Source: Bacteroides faecalis
Lineage (GTDB): Bacteria; Bacteroidota; Bacteroidia; Bacteroidales; Bacteroidaceae
DNA: 64,000 bases
Assembly (NCBI RefSeq): GCF_003865075.1
Contig: NZ_BHWB01000003.1
Location: 186,001 to 250,000 of the forward strand
Direction of reading: 5' to 3'
This document shows, one piece after another, positions 9,461 through 18,706 of this stretch; the stretch's first letter is position 1; the number at the start of each line of letters is the position of its first letter. The notes under the pieces are model-generated. The model ran no database searches and was not told the DNA's origin. It saw only the letters and a list, made by a program, of their open reading frames with translations. Position numbers and translations under genes: made by a program.

Positions 9461-10750
9461 ATGCTAATAAAGTATTTAATTAGTATAGCTTTAATGTTCG
9501 TTTATCTATTTTCGGTGAATGTTACATTTCTACCTTCATTAATATCAACAAGATGGTTCCTAGCAGTGCCAGGAGTTCTCTTGATGCTTATCTACTATAA
9601 AAATCTATACAAAAAAACTATTCATTATAAAAAGACAATGAATAGCTTTTGGAAAAGTTTGTGTTTTTTTTATTTTACAGTATTATGTTCAAGCATATTA
9701 AACGGTAGGTTTGATGGTTTTTACTCTTCTTACCCAATTACGATACTATTAATCACCACTGCTAGTTTTTGTCTAATATACTTGTTGAATAAAATATGGA
9801 ATGGTGTTGACTTAAGGCGATATTTTTGGCTGCTTGTATTGACTTGTGTTGGTCATCAGTTATTATCTATAGCAATGTTTTTCTTTCCAGTAGTGAACGA
9901 TGTGGTATTTTCTATCATACAGCAATCTGCTTTGGAGGAGCGAGCAAATGAACTTACAGTACTAAATCGATTTCATACTGTAGGAATAGCTTATTTTGGT
10001 GCTGGAGCATTATATTCATATTGTATACTCCTAACAGTTATACTATCCCAACATAATTATAAATTTATCAAACGGTGGGGTATACCAATAATATTAGTCT
10101 TCCTTTTTGCTGTAGGTAGTGCTGTGTCACGTACTACTATGATGGGGCTTATTGTTGCATTGATGTACTTAGGATTGGTTATTTGGCAATCAAAGGGATC
10201 TCAAAGAATGATAAAGCTTGTAAAATATGTATTTGGTGGTGCCTTTGTCCTTTTACTAACTTTTATACTGTTTAATAAGTATATTGCTGATAATTTTTTG
10301 CTTGAATCCGTTATAGAACATGCATTTGAAGGGATATGTAATTTGTTTAACGATGGTAAATTCACTACGTCATCTTCAGAAAAAATGTTCGATGCATATA
10401 TATGGCCTGACAATCTTTTGACATGGCTTATTGGTGATGCCAAACTTAAAGGAATAGATGAATTTTCGTATTATATGTTTACAGATATTGGTTGGTGTCG
10501 GTTAATTTTTGATTTTGGCTTAATAGGGACTATTGCATTTATCTTTATGCAGTGGAAACTATTAAAAGTAGTCTTTGTACAAAAGATCAACTATCTAATT
10601 GTTTTTGTTCTATTTTTATCTTTTCAATTCAAAGGAATTTCGGAATTAATCGTTTATTTTATGCCAGCCGCAATGGTATGGTTATTTAAGGAACCAAATA
10701 TTGAGTTGTCAAATGAACAAAGTAAACTCGCTAATCTAATAGTTAAATGA
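9461..10750 (+). CDS. Wzy-like O-antigen/capsule polymerase
   Basis: A 429-residue hydrophobic protein with about ten or more transmembrane segments and a larger soluble loop near residues 285-345. That is the usual topology of Wzy polymerases, which join flipped repeat units in the periplasm. Sequence conservation in this family is low, so the call rests on topology, length and position among glycosyltransferases with a Wzx gene in the same operon. The 107 bp before the next gene contain no ORF. Base composition is more A+T-rich than the sugar-nucleotide genes, as is common for Wzy/Wzx. Confidence 0.72.
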   Translation: MLIKYLISIALMFVYLFSVNVTFLPSLISTRWFLAVPGVLLMLIYYKNLYKKTIHYKKTMNSFWKSLCFFYFTVLCSSILNGRFDGFYSSYPITILLITTASFCLIYLLNKIWNGVDLRRYFWLLVLTCVGHQLLSIAMFFFPVVNDVVFSIIQQSALEERANELTVLNRFHTVGIAYFGAGALYSYCILLTVILSQHNYKFIKRWGIPIILVFLFAVGSAVSRTTMMGLIVALMYLGLVIWQSKGSQRMIKLVKYVFGGAFVLLLTFILFNKYIADNFLLESVIEHAFEGICNLFNDGKFTTSSSEKMFDAYIWPDNLLTWLIGDAKLKGIDEFSYYMFTDIGWCRLIFDFGLIGTIAFIFMQWKLLKVVFVQKINYLIVFVLFLSFQFKGISELIVYFMPAAMVWLFKEPNIELSNEQSKLANLIVK

Positions 10751-10857
10751 TAACTTCCGACGCTTTTATCGATAAATCCTTGAATAACAGAAAGTCCTTT
10801 AAAAAAATGTATAAAGTTATTGTTTAGTTATTACTAAATCTAATAAAATTCAAGAAT

Positions 10858-11943
10858 ATGCATATAGGTGTTGTTATGGATTCTTTCAATATAGGGGGAG
10901 TTCAATCTGTCTTTTACAATTTAATTTCTGAATGGTCGAAAGAAGGACATGATGTTACTGTGTTTGTCTATCAGAATAAAGGAAACTTGAAGAATAGGTT
11001 ACCGTCTAATATCAAAGTGATTCCATTTACGTCTTCAAGATTATACAAAAGTTTTTTTGTAATCCCTAATTTGTTGCGAAAATATAATATTGAGATTCTA
11101 TTGACAGCAAAGGATGGAATTAATCTTTTTTATATATTAAATAAGCTAACTTTTCAGTATAATACCAAACTTGTGATTTCTCAGCATAACCACTTAATAT
11201 TTGAGAACCAATTTAATAAGAAATTTTATAAGGTAATTATACCGTTCTTGATTAAGAATATGTATAAGAGAGCTGACTATATAATATGTGTATCGCATAG
11301 CGTTGATTTGTTTTTAAAGAAACAGGGGATTGGAAATAAGATGAAGACTATCTATAATCCCCTTAATATTTATGAGGTATTAGAAAAATCTCTGGAAACT
11401 CCTCATGTCAAGTATAAATATTTATTATATTGTGGAAGATTCAGTACTGTAAAGAATTTATTCTTTTTAATAGACTCATTTTCGCATTTTCATAAAAAAA
11501 ATCCCAATTATAAACTGCTATTAGTCGGTGATGGACCGCTAAAGTCAGATTTAGAGATTTACGTGAATGAAAGAAAACTAAATGAAGAAGTGATATTTAC
11601 AGGATCTCAAAGTAATCCTTATGGCTATATGAAAAAAGCTGAATTACTTATCCTTTCATCTTTTTCTGAAGCACTTTCCATGGTGTGTTTAGAGGCTATG
11701 TCTCTTGGAATAACTATTGTTTCTACACCATGTGAAGGTCCTTCCGAAATTCTTTCTAATGATTTAGGTTATATTTCAGCAGATTTCCATGATGCTCAAA
11801 ATTTTGCAAATTTGATGGAGTATGCATTATATAATAAAAAAGATCCATCTATTCTTAAGGCTTTTGTTTCAAAGTTCGGAGTTATCGATATTTCAAAGGA
11901 ATATATTAACGTTTTTAAAAACATCATTCATGGAAGCAATTGA
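10858..11943 (+). CDS. Glycosyltransferase, GT4 family
   Basis: A 361-residue GT-B protein. The N-terminal domain has MDSFNIGGVQSVFYNLI, the glycine-rich acceptor-side loop of GT4. The C-terminal domain has YCGRFSTVKNLFFLIDSF, LLVGDGPLKSDLE, and the donor-site motif SSFSEALSMVCLEAMSLG, with the two glutamates of the E-x7-E type. It probably uses a nucleotide sugar to extend the repeat unit. Its 3' end overlaps the start of the next transferase by 14 bases, so translation is likely coupled. Substrate unknown. Confidence 0.85.
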   Translation: MHIGVVMDSFNIGGVQSVFYNLISEWSKEGHDVTVFVYQNKGNLKNRLPSNIKVIPFTSSRLYKSFFVIPNLLRKYNIEILLTAKDGINLFYILNKLTFQYNTKLVISQHNHLIFENQFNKKFYKVIIPFLIKNMYKRADYIICVSHSVDLFLKKQGIGNKMKTIYNPLNIYEVLEKSLETPHVKYKYLLYCGRFSTVKNLFFLIDSFSHFHKKNPNYKLLLVGDGPLKSDLEIYVNERKLNEEVIFTGSQSNPYGYMKKAELLILSSFSEALSMVCLEAMSLGITIVSTPCEGPSEILSNDLGYISADFHDAQNFANLMEYALYNKKDPSILKAFVSKFGVIDISKEYINVFKNIIHGSN

Positions 11944-12834
11944 TAATAATTTGGTTTCTTGTATCATACCTTCATATAAAAGAACTGATACATTAAGAAG
12001 AGCTATAAATAGTGTACTAAAACAAACTTATAAGAATATTGAGGTTTTAATAGTTGATGATAACTTTAATGGCGATGAATATAGTGAACAAGTTAGAAAT
12101 ATAGTTGTGTCATTTGACAATCCTCGTATCAGGCTTATTTCTCAACCGATGCATATAAATGGTGCAGAAGCAAGAAATGCAGGGGTGCGGGCTGCGAAAG
12201 GTGAATATATAGCTTTTCTTGATGATGATGATGAGTGGCTATCAGAAAAAATCGAAAAACAATTAAGATTTTTAAAAGATAATCCTATATATGATGGATG
12301 TTCTGTATTCTATCAGGAATTTAACAATAACATCGTTGTACATTCATGTCCTCCATATATAGCGAGAGATCTTTTTTACAAAATTTTTTGTAGGGAAGTT
12401 GCAGTATTAACTCCTACAGTTTTGTTGAAGAAAGGATGCCTAATAAATACAGGTATTTTTGATAATTCATTAAAGCGTCATCAAGATTTACAGATGCTTC
12501 TACGTTTTACGTCAAAATATAATCTTGGGGTCTTACCAGAATACTTGGTAAAGATTCATCGGGATTCAGAGATTAATAGACCTAATGCTAAAAGCATTAT
12601 TGAAATTAAAAAAATTTTTTTAGATCTGTCCAAGATTTATTTGATTCTTGTACCTCTAAAGAAAAAAGAATAATAAAATTTGCTCATTGTTATGAGGTTC
12701 TTTTTGTGGCACTTAAACAGAAGCAATTTGTTATGGCTATTAAATATTTTTTCAAAGCAGGTATATCTATTAAAGGGTATAAATTATTAATCAAAAGAGC
12801 TCAAGATCGAAAGTATATTAATGCGGAACATTAG
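11930..12834 (+). pseudogene. Glycosyltransferase, GT2 family, frameshifted near the 3' end
   Basis: The frame from ATG 11930 encodes a GT2 domain (SCIIPSYKRTDTLRRAINSV, then YIAFLDDDDEWLSEKIEKQ with the metal-binding aspartates). It runs to a premature stop at 12673. A different frame then continues as plausible protein (KFAHCYEVLFVALKQKQ to KYINAEH) to a stop at 12832-12834. The switch falls in an A7T7 tract at about 12607-12620, and one extra base there rejoins the frames into a protein of about 301 residues. The start inside the upstream gene is supported by the GT2 N-terminus. The break may be decay, slippage or assembly error. The shortened product keeps the catalytic core and might still work. 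Confidence 0.75.
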
Positions 12835-12890
12835 TGTATATTCTCTTTTGAGGTGTCGTATGCTAGTATTTCAATTTTAATCCATAATTT

Positions 12891-14153
12891 ATGAGCATAG
12901 AACAAAAAATAAACTACCAACTGAATAAATTTCCATTGGTAAAGAGGGGGATTAAACGAGCATATCAGTCAGTTTGCTATGCAGTAAGTAAGAAAATAGA
13001 ATCAGAAGGAAATATTGTTCGTTTATCACCAAATGATAAAGAACATGAGTACTTTTTTGGATATTATGACAAGAGTCCTTGGGATGCGACAGGTCGCTAC
13101 ATTATTTGTATGCGAGCCAAAGATACTTGGAGTGAACCAGATCCGGTTGAATCAGCAGATATCTTATTAATTGACACGTTGAAAAGTAATAGTATATGTA
13201 AGATTGCCACTACACATACATGGAACGTCCAACAAGGTTGTATGGCACAGTGGCTGGGGCCTGATTATAAGAGTCATATTCTTTATAATGACATACGTCA
13301 GGGAAAATATTGCTCAATAGTATTGAATATAGAAGCTGGTGTTGAACGTGTATTGCCAATGCCTGCATATACAGTTTCGGCAGATGGTAAGATAGCATTG
13401 TCACTTGACTTCTCTCGTTTACATAGTTTGCGCTTGGGGTATGGATATGCAGCTTTGCCAGAAACCACCAAAGGTGAAGCTCTTCCTAATAGTACAGCTA
13501 TCTGGCGAATGGATATTGAAACTGGAAAAGTTGTAGATATTCTTAAATACGTAGATTTTTCAAATTTCCAACCTCGCCCCGAAATGAAGGAAAAAGGTAG
13601 CGTACACAAGGTAAATCACTTGATGCTTTCACCTAATGGGAAGCGTTTTATGGTCCTTTATCGTTGGTTTTGCGGTCAAAGAAAATATACTCGTTTGGTG
13701 ACTTGCAATGTGGATGGTTCAGATATGTATCTATTGAGTGATGATGACATGGTGAGCCATTGTTATTGGAAGAATGATGAAGAAATAATTGCTTTTGAAC
13801 GTAAGCATTCAGAAGGCAATGGTTACTATTTGATGAAAGATAAAACCCAAGAGTGGAAACACCTGTGGTCTCAGTTAAGTAATGATGGTCATCCAAGTTA
13901 CAGTCCTATAGATAAGAATTTGGTCGTGATTGACTCATATCCAAACAGGGCTCGTATTGCAGACGTTAAAATTCTTAGGGATAACGACCCTGAAGGCAAA
14001 GATATAAAAGTTATTGCTCGTGTGTTTGCTCCCTTTAAATACGATAATGATACTCGTTGTGATTTGCATCCTCGTTGGAGCAGAGATGGCAAGAAAGTTT
14101 GCTTCGATTCTATCTTTGAAGGGCATAGAGGTCTTTATGTAGTCGAGCTTTAA
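12891..14153 (+). CDS. Uncharacterized beta-propeller-like protein of the capsule locus
   Basis: A 420-residue soluble protein with no signal peptide. It begins with a basic amphipathic stretch (KINYQLNKFPLVKRGIKRAY). Repeated blade-like segments follow, such as YFFGYYDKSPWDATGRYI, SADGKIALSLDFSRL, LSPNGKRFMVLYRWF and HPRWSRDGKKVCFDS. The DGK/NGK turns and HP.WS.DG pattern resemble TolB/oligogalacturonate-lyase-type propellers. The gene is embedded between a glycosyltransferase and the UDP-HexNAc epimerase, so a role in polysaccharide assembly is likely, but I do not recognise a specific enzyme. A glycosyltransferase or a cytoplasmic scaffold are both possible. Confidence 0.6.
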   Translation: MSIEQKINYQLNKFPLVKRGIKRAYQSVCYAVSKKIESEGNIVRLSPNDKEHEYFFGYYDKSPWDATGRYIICMRAKDTWSEPDPVESADILLIDTLKSNSICKIATTHTWNVQQGCMAQWLGPDYKSHILYNDIRQGKYCSIVLNIEAGVERVLPMPAYTVSADGKIALSLDFSRLHSLRLGYGYAALPETTKGEALPNSTAIWRMDIETGKVVDILKYVDFSNFQPRPEMKEKGSVHKVNHLMLSPNGKRFMVLYRWFCGQRKYTRLVTCNVDGSDMYLLSDDDMVSHCYWKNDEEIIAFERKHSEGNGYYLMKDKTQEWKHLWSQLSNDGHPSYSPIDKNLVVIDSYPNRARIADVKILRDNDPEGKDIKVIARVFAPFKYDNDTRCDLHPRWSRDGKKVCFDSIFEGHRGLYVVEL

Positions 14154-14181
14154 TTACGAAGAGTAAAAAATAAAACATATT

Positions 14182-15156
14182 ATGGCATATAAACATCTAA
14201 AATTTCCAGAGAACTCATTATTCTTGGTGACTGGAGCTGCAGGTTTCATTGGTAGTAATTTGTGCGAGGCAATCTTGAATATGGGATATCGTGTCCGTGC
14301 ATTGGATGATCTTTCAACTGGTAAGCAAAAGAATATCGAGTTGTTTATTGATAATCCTCGCTATGAGTTTATAAAAGGGGATATTAAAGACCTTGATATT
14401 TGTATGAAGGCTTGCGTAGGAGTGGATTATGTTCTCAATCAAGCTGCTTGGGGATCTGTTCCCCGCTCTATTGAAATGCCGTTATTCTATTCTTTGAACA
14501 ATATTCAAGGTACACTTAATATGCTTGAGGCGGCTCGCCAACAAGGTGTGAAGAAGTTTGTGTATGCGTCAAGTTCTTCTGTCTATGGAGATGAGCCAAA
14601 TCTTCCTAAAAGAGAGGGTATAGAAGGTAATCTCCTTTCTCCTTATGCCGTAAGCAAACGTTGCAATGAAGAGTGGGCAAAGCAGTACACAAAACATTAT
14701 GGTCTTGATACCTATGGAATGCGTTACTTCAATGTGTTTGGGCGCAGACAAGATCCGGATGGAGCTTATGCAGCAGTTATTCCTAAGTTTATAAAGCAGT
14801 TGCTTAACGGTCAGGTATGCCACATCAATGGTGATGGCAAGCAATCGCGTGATTTTACTTATGTTGAGAATGTAATAGAGGCTAACCTTAAGGCATGTCT
14901 CGCTTCAAGTGAAGCTGCCGGTCAAGCTTTTAATATTGCATATGGTGGGCGTGAGTATCTGATTGACATTTATTATGGCTTAACTAAAGCACTTGGTGTA
15001 AATATTGAGCCTGAATTCGGTCCAGATAGAGCAGGTGATATTAAGCACTCTAATGCGGATATCTCTAAGGCTAAAAAGCTCCTTGATTATGATCCGGACT
15101 GGAGTTTCGAGAAAGGTATAGCTGCAGCGATTGATTGGTATAAAGCAAATTTGTAA
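14182..15156 (+). CDS. UDP-GlcNAc C4-epimerase (WbpP/TviC-like)
   Basis: An extended SDR of 324 residues. GAAGFIG occupies 18-24, SSSSVYGDEP the serine region, and YAVSK 155-159 is the catalytic tyrosine and lysine. The body (NQAAWGSVPRSIEMPLFYSLNNIQG, MRYFNVFGRRQDPDGAYAAVIP) matches the WbpP/TviC/Gne group, which interconverts UDP-GlcNAc and UDP-GalNAc or their uronates. It is followed 24 bp later by the matching UDP-HexNAc 6-dehydrogenase. The two enzymes would supply UDP-GalNAcA (or GlcNAcA) as in Vi antigen and Pseudomonas O6 synthesis. The start has an in-frame ATG 28 bp after the previous stop. Confidence 0.85.
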   Translation: MAYKHLKFPENSLFLVTGAAGFIGSNLCEAILNMGYRVRALDDLSTGKQKNIELFIDNPRYEFIKGDIKDLDICMKACVGVDYVLNQAAWGSVPRSIEMPLFYSLNNIQGTLNMLEAARQQGVKKFVYASSSSVYGDEPNLPKREGIEGNLLSPYAVSKRCNEEWAKQYTKHYGLDTYGMRYFNVFGRRQDPDGAYAAVIPKFIKQLLNGQVCHINGDGKQSRDFTYVENVIEANLKACLASSEAAGQAFNIAYGGREYLIDIYYGLTKALGVNIEPEFGPDRAGDIKHSNADISKAKKLLDYDPDWSFEKGIAAAIDWYKANL

Positions 15157-15180
15157 TAAATAGTTTTAAAGGCAATAAAA

Positions 15181-16449
15181 ATGAAAGAGACTAAAATCTG
15201 TGTAATAGGCTTGGGCTACGTAGGACTTCCCCTTGCTCGTCTTTTCAGTTCTAAGTACAAGACCATTGGTTTCGATATGAACGCAAAGCGTTGTGAAGCT
15301 TTGATGGCTGGTCATGATTCAACGCTTGAAGTAAGCGACGAATTGCTTCAGGATGCAATCAATAATCATGGCTTTCTTTGCACAGCAGATATCGAACAGA
15401 TTAAAGATTGTAATTTTTATGTAGTTGCAGTTCCTACTCCAGTGGATGAGAATAACAACCCAGATCTTACTCCTCTATATGGAGCATCTACTACTGTCGG
15501 TAAAGTCATCTCAAAAGGCAATGTCGTTGTATATGAGTCAACTGTTTATCCTGGGGTAACAGAGGATGAGTGTATTCCTGTGGTAGAGAAAGTAAGTGGC
15601 ATGAAGATGAACATAGACTTCTTTGCAGGTTATTCTCCTGAGCGTATCAACCCTGGTGATAAACTTCATACAGTTGAACATATCAAGAAGGTAACATCAG
15701 GCTCAACTCCTGAGATTGGACAATATGTAAATGAGGTTTATGCTTCTGTTATCACAGCCGGAACCCACCTTGCTCCTTCAATTAAAGTAGCTGAAGCTGC
15801 TAAAGTGATTGAGAACTCTCAGCGTGATATTAATATTGCATTTGTGAATGAACTTTCACGCATTTTCAACAAAATGGATATTGATACTCTCGATGTTCTT
15901 GAAGCTGCTGGTACTAAATGGAATTTCTTGCCTTTCCGCCCAGGTCTGGTAGGTGGTCACTGTATTGGCGTTGACCCTTACTATTTGGCTCAGTGTGCTC
16001 AACGTCATGGTCATAATCCGGAGATTATTCTTGCCGGACGACGAATGAATGATGGTATGGGAGAGTATGTAGCTACTGAAACAGTTAAGTGTATGCTTAA
16101 GAAAGGAATCCAAGTACTCAACTCAAATGTTATCCTTTTAGGCTTCACTTTTAAAGAAAACTGTCCTGATGTACGTAACACTAAGGTTGTTGACATCTAT
16201 CGAACTCTAAAGGAGTATAATGTGAACGTAACAGTCTATGACCCATGGGCTAATCCTGCCATAGCAATGCACGAGTATGGTGTTGAGGTAGTAAATGAAT
16301 TACCTACTCAAAAATTTGATGTTGCAATTGCTGCTGTTGCTCACAAAAAGTTTGAAGGAATGGATATTTGCACTCTCTTAAAGGAAAATCATGTTATCTT
16401 TGATGTGAAGTGTACATTGGATAGAAATATTATTGATGCTAGATTGTAA
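15181..16449 (+). CDS. UDP-N-acetylhexosamine 6-dehydrogenase (WbpO/TviB-like)
   Basis: A 422-residue member of the UDP-glucose/GDP-mannose dehydrogenase family. The Rossmann motif GLGYVG lies at 10-15. The catalytic cysteine sits in GGHCIGVDPYYL, and the C-terminal lid has LGFTFKENCPDVRNTKV. The N-terminal KICVIGLGYVGLPLARLFSSKY and YSPERINPGDK match the WbpO/TviB subgroup, which performs a four-electron oxidation of UDP-GlcNAc or UDP-GalNAc to the uronate. It pairs with the upstream C4-epimerase. The polysaccharide is therefore predicted to be acidic. Confidence 0.87.
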   Translation: MKETKICVIGLGYVGLPLARLFSSKYKTIGFDMNAKRCEALMAGHDSTLEVSDELLQDAINNHGFLCTADIEQIKDCNFYVVAVPTPVDENNNPDLTPLYGASTTVGKVISKGNVVVYESTVYPGVTEDECIPVVEKVSGMKMNIDFFAGYSPERINPGDKLHTVEHIKKVTSGSTPEIGQYVNEVYASVITAGTHLAPSIKVAEAAKVIENSQRDINIAFVNELSRIFNKMDIDTLDVLEAAGTKWNFLPFRPGLVGGHCIGVDPYYLAQCAQRHGHNPEIILAGRRMNDGMGEYVATETVKCMLKKGIQVLNSNVILLGFTFKENCPDVRNTKVVDIYRTLKEYNVNVTVYDPWANPAIAMHEYGVEVVNELPTQKFDVAIAAVAHKKFEGMDICTLLKENHVIFDVKCTLDRNIIDARL

Positions 16450-16450
16450 T

Positions 16451-17443
16451 ATGGGTTCAGCGCAGTTACCCTTTGTTTCACTTCTTCTCGTTACTCGCAA
16501 CGAGAAGAACTACATTGAGAGGTCATTGATGTCTCTTATTAACCAGACATATCCTAAAGACAAATATGAAATTGTCATAGCTGACGGAAAGTCTGAAGAT
16601 GGAACCCTTGATGTTGTTAGGAAATTTCAAGACAAATATATAAAGGAAGGGCTGGTGATTACTGTTGTGACGAATGAGAAGAAAATCTTAGCTACAGGAT
16701 GGAATATCGCTATTAATGCAGCTAAGGGAGAATATGTTACACGTATAGATGCTCATGCCGAAGCAGAACCTGATTTTGTGGAAAATAGCATTAAAGCAAT
16801 CTTAACAGTTGATGCTGTATGTGTAGGCGGTAAGCTAACTTCTCTTTCTTTGGATGGTGCTGAGAATGTGATATCAAAGGTGCTGTCTTCTCCGTTCGGA
16901 GTGGGAAACTCATCATTTCGCGTGTCAAGTCAAGCATGTTATGCGGATACTGCAGTGTACGGCTTGTATAAGAAGAGTGTGTTTGAAGAGGTTGGATATT
17001 TTAATGAGAAGATGGTGAGAAATCAAGATATTGAACTCCATAGCAGAATAAAAGCGGCAGGTTATAAGTTTTATTTTGATCCCTCAATCAAATCAACTTA
17101 TTATACTCGTACTACCCTGTCTAAAATGTTGAAACAGGCGTATGGTAATGGCTTTTGGAATATGATTTTGCTTAAGAAAGGAAACTCTGCACTTTCGTTG
17201 CGTCATTTAATTCCGTTTGCATTTGTGGTTTTCTTGATGCTATCCATTATTGGGGGGTACTTTTGGAGGACAATATGGGCTTTAGGCTTGGGCGTTGTTT
17301 GTCTTCATTTATGTTTGGGACTATATTTCGCTGGCAAGAAAACGCACTCTTTGTTAGAGATTTTAGAAATGTCTTGGCTATTTATGTCCCTACATCTGGC
17401 ATATGGTTGGGGGTATATAATGGCTATATTCAAGAAGATTTGA
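16451..17443 (+). CDS. Glycosyltransferase, GT2 family with C-terminal membrane segments (ExoA-like)
   Basis: A GT2 protein of about 330 residues. The sequence PFVSLLLVTRNEKNYIERSL, IVIADGKSEDGTLDVV and YVTRIDAHAEAEPDF is typical of ExoA-type succinoglycan transferases. QDIELHSRIKAAGYKFYFDP gives the ED/QD acceptor-side motif. The last 90 residues contain two or three hydrophobic helices that would anchor it in the inner membrane. The ATG at 16451 is used because the upstream ATG at 16433 lies inside the dehydrogenase gene. It probably transfers the uronic acid or a neighbouring residue, but this is inference. Confidence 0.83.
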   Translation: MGSAQLPFVSLLLVTRNEKNYIERSLMSLINQTYPKDKYEIVIADGKSEDGTLDVVRKFQDKYIKEGLVITVVTNEKKILATGWNIAINAAKGEYVTRIDAHAEAEPDFVENSIKAILTVDAVCVGGKLTSLSLDGAENVISKVLSSPFGVGNSSFRVSSQACYADTAVYGLYKKSVFEEVGYFNEKMVRNQDIELHSRIKAAGYKFYFDPSIKSTYYTRTTLSKMLKQAYGNGFWNMILLKKGNSALSLRHLIPFAFVVFLMLSIIGGYFWRTIWALGLGVVCLHLCLGLYFAGKKTHSLLEILEMSWLFMSLHLAYGWGYIMAIFKKI

Positions 17444-17446
17444 TTT

Positions 17447-17702
17447 GTGAAACTCAAGTATATGAGAAACCTTCATAATATGTTTGATACAGAACCTCTT
17501 TCTTTTCATAATGAGATTCTGATAGAGTGCCTTATGGATGGTAATCCGTGGGATATCTTAGAACATGCTTTGGAACAGATTTATGATGAGTTATATCAAC
17601 TGTCTGGAATATTCATCGTACCAGATATATCGCTTCGTGGGAATTCCCGGGAGTGAGACTCTCGAAGAACATCCTCTCATTAAAAATATTCTTAATGACT
17701 GA
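17447..17702 (+). pseudogene. Small unknown protein of the capsule locus, frameshifted
   Basis: A short frame starts with GTG 17447 or ATG 17462 and reads MRNLHNMFDTEPLSFHNEIL before a stop at 17656. Removing one A from GGGAATTCCC (17639-17648) lets it continue as GIPGSETLEEHPLIKNILND to a stop at 17700-17702, giving about 84 residues. The continuation is acidic and protein-like, so I think the full product was about 80 residues. I do not recognise the family. It follows the ExoA-like transferase by 3 bp and precedes a decayed acetyltransferase. Confidence 0.4.
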
Positions 17703-17785
17703 ATCACTCTTAGTAACCCTTCTAATTTTAATGACAAAGAGTGACTGGATATAAAGAAAAAGGGTAAGCAGCCAAAAATGACATA

Positions 17786-18031
17786 TTGTTCATAATTGGA
17801 CGCTTACTTTTTTATGGTGTTTTCTTTGCTTGTCATGGTCGTAAGCAGGGGTATCATTCGATTAAAATTGAAGATAGAGCTTATGTTGAAATGAATGCAA
17901 TCATCATAGCCCGCAAAGATGAAGGTACCATTATTGGGGAAAATGCAGTGGTTGGTGCCTGTACACTGGTCAATAAAAGCATACCCGAAGGTGCTACTTC
18001 GATGGGAGTACCTGCAAAGGTGATTGGATAA
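17786..18031 (+). pseudogene. Left-handed beta-helix acetyltransferase, C-terminal fragment
   Basis: The frame encodes CHGRKQGYHSIKIEDRAYVE, then IGENAVVGACTLVNKSIPEG and GVPAKVIG. This is the last four or five hexapeptide coils and the typical VPAKVIG end of sugar O-/N-acetyltransferases (maltose/colanic acid type). The N-terminal two thirds are missing: upstream sequence to 17703 gives no matching coils. It is therefore a remnant, located where capsule loci of Bacteroides often hold an acetyltransferase just before the initiating transferase. The nominal TTG start at 17786 is not convincing. Confidence 0.65.
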
Positions 18032-18049
18032 CAGATTATTCTTAACGTT

Positions 18050-18702
18050 ATGTGTATTAAATTTCTTTTCGACCGCTTAGTCTCTCTAATCGGTTTGCTC
18101 TTTCTGTGGCCTTTACTTATCGTTGTGGGCATTCTTATCAAGATAAAAATGCCGGATGGGCCTGCTATATTCACTCAAAAACGGGTGGGAAAGATGGTAA
18201 GTTGTTTACTTGCCATAAATTCCGCTCGATGACGATGAAGCACAGTGGTTCGACGGTGAGTGTGGCGGGCGACAGTCGTATTACGCCTTTGGGTGCTATG
18301 CTTCGCCATTACAAGATTGATGAGCTTCCGGGGCTGTGGGATGTGTTGATTGGCAATATGTCGTTCGTCGGTCCTCGTCCCGATGTGCCTGGTTATGCTG
18401 ATAAACTGCAGGGGGATGATCGCATTGTATTGAAACTTCGCCCGGGCATTACGGGGCCTGCCACGCTGAAGTATCGTCTGGAAGATGAGATGATTTCAGA
18501 GTATGTCACGAAGAAGCAGGAAGAGGGGGATAGCCGTTCCGCTCAAGAAATCGCTGAAAAGTATAACGATAAGGTGATTTTTCCCGATAAGGTGCGCATC
18601 AACAAATACTACTACGAGCACTATTCATTCATCAAGGATATCCAAATGATTTTCTGTACGGTGTTGGGAAAGAAAATGAAGTATAATAACGAAATAATAT
18701 AA
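18050..18702 (+). pseudogene. Initiating undecaprenyl-phosphate sugar-1-phosphate transferase (WcfS-like), frameshifted
   Basis: Two overlapping frames form one bacterial sugar transferase of about 217 residues. The first has the single membrane anchor (FDRLVSLIGLLFLWPLLIVV) and IFTQKRVGK. The second continues DGKLFTCHKFRSM, then DELPGLWDVLIGNMSFVGPR, the catalytic PglC/WcfS core. One G is missing near 18193, where GGA AAG GAT GGT is expected. The enzyme class transfers a hexose-1-phosphate to undecaprenyl phosphate and starts every repeat unit. If the break is real, the locus cannot start synthesis by itself. The aminotransferase follows after 4 bp, the same pairing as WcfS/WcfR of polysaccharide A. 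Confidence 0.82.
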
Positions 18703-18706
18703 ACTT

